This document shows positions 5,667 through 6,913 of a stretch of DNA of 6,913 nucleotides, piece by piece. Both the position numbers and the translations under genes were made by a program. The stretch lies in the NCBI GenBank assembly GCA_034408745.1, contig JAWXCM010000328.1:1-6913 (forward strand), given 5' to 3'. The notes beneath the pieces are model-generated. The model did no database searches. It saw nothing but the letters and a program-made list of their open reading frames with translations, and was not told where the DNA came from. Numbering within the stretch: the first letter of the stretch is position 1; the number at the start of each line of letters is the position of its first letter. The DNA is from JAWXCM01 sp034408745 (GTDB lineage Bacteria > Acidobacteriota > Terriglobia > Bryobacterales > Bryobacteraceae).

Positions 5667-6913
5667 TTACACCTTCACCAGTGCCGGACGGGTTTCGGCC
5701 AGCAGCTTCGCATAGCAGGAATGGCACGCTTCAATGAACAACTGCGCTTCCTCGATCAGATAATGCGCCCGTTCGGCATCATACGGCTGGCCGGCTTTTT
5801 CATGCGCACTGAAAAAATACTGAGCGAACTTGCCGCCAGCGAACGGATCGAAGAAGATCTGCGTGTCGAAGAACAGCTCGCGGAACCGGGACACCAGCGC
5901 GTCGCCCTCGCCGGTGAAAGCCGGCTCCCGATACCGGACCAGCGCCAGCGCGCCATGGGTCATCGAGTCGTACGCCATGTTCGCGGCCGTCTGCGAATCG
6001 CCGCCGTCCAGCTTCAGCTGCGCTTCAAAAACCTCGCGCTCACAAGCTGTCAGCGCGAACTCCGCCGGCGACACAACCTCACCCGCGCACTCGCCCTCAC
6101 CCAGATCGCCGACCGTAAATTCACGCGCATCGCCCCAGTCCTGATAAAAGGAACCATCGACATCGTGCGGCGGAACCACGGTCAGATCGTCGATCATCTT
6201 CTTGCACTCCGCCTTACCGATGCGCTTAATGAACGACTGGAACGTCTCGTCGCCATCGCGCTCGGCAACGAAGCGGTTCGTCATCCGATCCACCACTTCC
6301 GGGATCCGCTTCGACGGCACCGCGCCAATCGCCAGCCCGTACGAGCCTGCGTTCGCCGTCCACTGCCCACCCAGCACCACCTGGAAATGCGGCACCGCGT
6401 AGCCATTCTTTACGCGGCTCATACCGTAAAATCCGAGGTCGGAAATATGATGCTGTCCGCAGGAATTGAAGCAGCCGCTGACCTTAATATGCAGTCCGCG
6501 AATGGCCTCATCCAGCTCGAACCACTTCTCCGCAAGGCGTGTGCGAAGCTCACCAGCCAGTCCGCGCGACGCCGAAATCCCCAGCTTGCAGGTGTCGGTA
6601 CCAGGGCATGACACGATATCGGTGATCGTGCTCGCGCCCGGCAGTCCGAGCCCCACAGCCTTTAGTTCCGCATAGACCGCCGGCAGATCCGCTTCGCTCA
6701 CCCAACGGAGCACGATGTTCTGCTCGACCGTGGTGCGCAGCGTTTCCCGCGTATATTTCCGTGCAATATCGGCCAGAGAACGAAGCTGATCGGAGGTGAT
6801 ATCCCCGAGCGGCAGAGCCACCGTCACCGTGGCATAGCCCGCCTGACGCTGACCGTAAACGTTGGTGTCGTACCAGCCCTGGAAGGCCGGATCCGCGGCG
6901 GCAGCCGACTGGA
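5667..6913 (-). CDS. Nitrite/sulfite reductase hemoprotein (siroheme, 4Fe-4S), C-terminal 414 residues
   Basis: A cytoplasmic assimilatory enzyme catalysing six-electron reduction of nitrite to ammonia or sulfite to sulfide. Reading is open to the right edge, so the N-terminal half is missing; a GTG at 6825-6827 is internal, since the family sequence (GWYDTNVYGQRQAGYATVTV) continues upstream. The second ferredoxin-like half-domain (VALPLGDITSDQL, EQNIVLRW) precedes the cluster-binding domain. All four cysteines are present: the C-x5-C pair in SCPGTDTCKLGI (codons at 6606-6608 and 6588-6590) and the C-x3-C pair in SGCFNSCGQHHISDLGFYG (6471-6473 and 6459-6461). These hold the 4Fe-4S cluster bridged to siroheme. 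After the core there is an alpha-helical extension of about 120 residues (roughly 5667-6040) that CysI-type enzymes lack. Nitrite versus sulfite preference cannot be decided from this part. It is co-oriented with the 174-residue companion, four bases apart. Confidence 0.93.
   Translation of the reverse strand, partial: QSAAAADPAFQGWYDTNVYGQRQAGYATVTVALPLGDITSDQLRSLADIARKYTRETLRTTVEQNIVLRWVSEADLPAVYAELKAVGLGLPGASTITDIVSCPGTDTCKLGISASRGLAGELRTRLAEKWFELDEAIRGLHIKVSGCFNSCGQHHISDLGFYGMSRVKNGYAVPHFQVVLGGQWTANAGSYGLAIGAVPSKRIPEVVDRMTNRFVAERDGDETFQSFIKRIGKAECKKMIDDLTVVPPHDVDGSFYQDWGDAREFTVGDLGEGECAGEVVSPAEFALTACEREVFEAQLKLDGGDSQTAANMAYDSMTHGALALVRYREPAFTGEGDALVSRFRELFFDTQIFFDPFAGGKFAQYFFSAHEKAGQPYDAERAHYLIEEAQLFIEACHSCYAKLLAETRPALVKV

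Noticed and set aside
5721..6611. Plus-strand open frame of 296 codons opposite the siroheme reductase
   Set aside because: It is antisense to the reductase with its four cluster cysteines. The translation is Arg/Leu/His-rich and resembles no family.

Overview
The window is a gene-dense piece of a bacterial chromosome with moderately high GC. Gene content suggests a soil or environmental bacterium. The Glf/glycosyltransferase/glycosidase cassette, the siroheme reductase with its small companion protein, and the XRE-cupin regulator facing an ECF sigma factor are a combination I associate with Acidobacteriota (Solibacter/Bryobacter-like). That placement comes from remembered family resemblance, not from a marker gene, and is only moderately secure. 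Seven protein genes cover almost the whole window. No rRNA, tRNA, CRISPR array, insertion sequence or phage gene was recognised.

Left part (1-2574, minus strand): a three-gene cell-surface polysaccharide cassette read right to left. A clan GH-A type glycosidase-like protein (1405-2574) is followed 24 bases later by a GT-B type glycosyltransferase (176-1380). After another 25 bases comes the start of UDP-galactopyranose mutase (glf), which runs off the left edge. The mutase would supply UDP-galactofuranose, and the other two presumably build or trim a galactofuranose-containing glycan. The glycosyltransferase is broken by an apparent one-base deletion near 562. Both halves are otherwise intact, so this is either a recent mutation or a sequencing error.

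Middle part (2575-5154): a 188-base divergent intergenic region with small palindromes separates the glycan operon from a YihY/BrkB-type membrane protein (2763-3782, plus). This protein converges on an XRE-cupin regulator (3779-4495, minus), and their stop codons overlap in TTAA. The regulator is divergent from an ECF-type sigma factor (4534-5154, plus). A perfect 11-bp inverted repeat lies inside the first codons of the regulator and about 90 bases upstream of the sigma gene. It is the best candidate operator in the window.

Right part (5138-6913, minus): a siroheme/4Fe-4S nitrite or sulfite reductase (5' end outside the window) is followed four bases downstream by a conserved 174-residue protein of unknown function. 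That protein's 3' end overlaps the sigma gene by 17 bases. The reductase has a helical C-terminal extension of about 120 residues. This pair is most likely an assimilatory nitrite/sulfite reduction unit. Neither convergent junction leaves room for an intergenic terminator.
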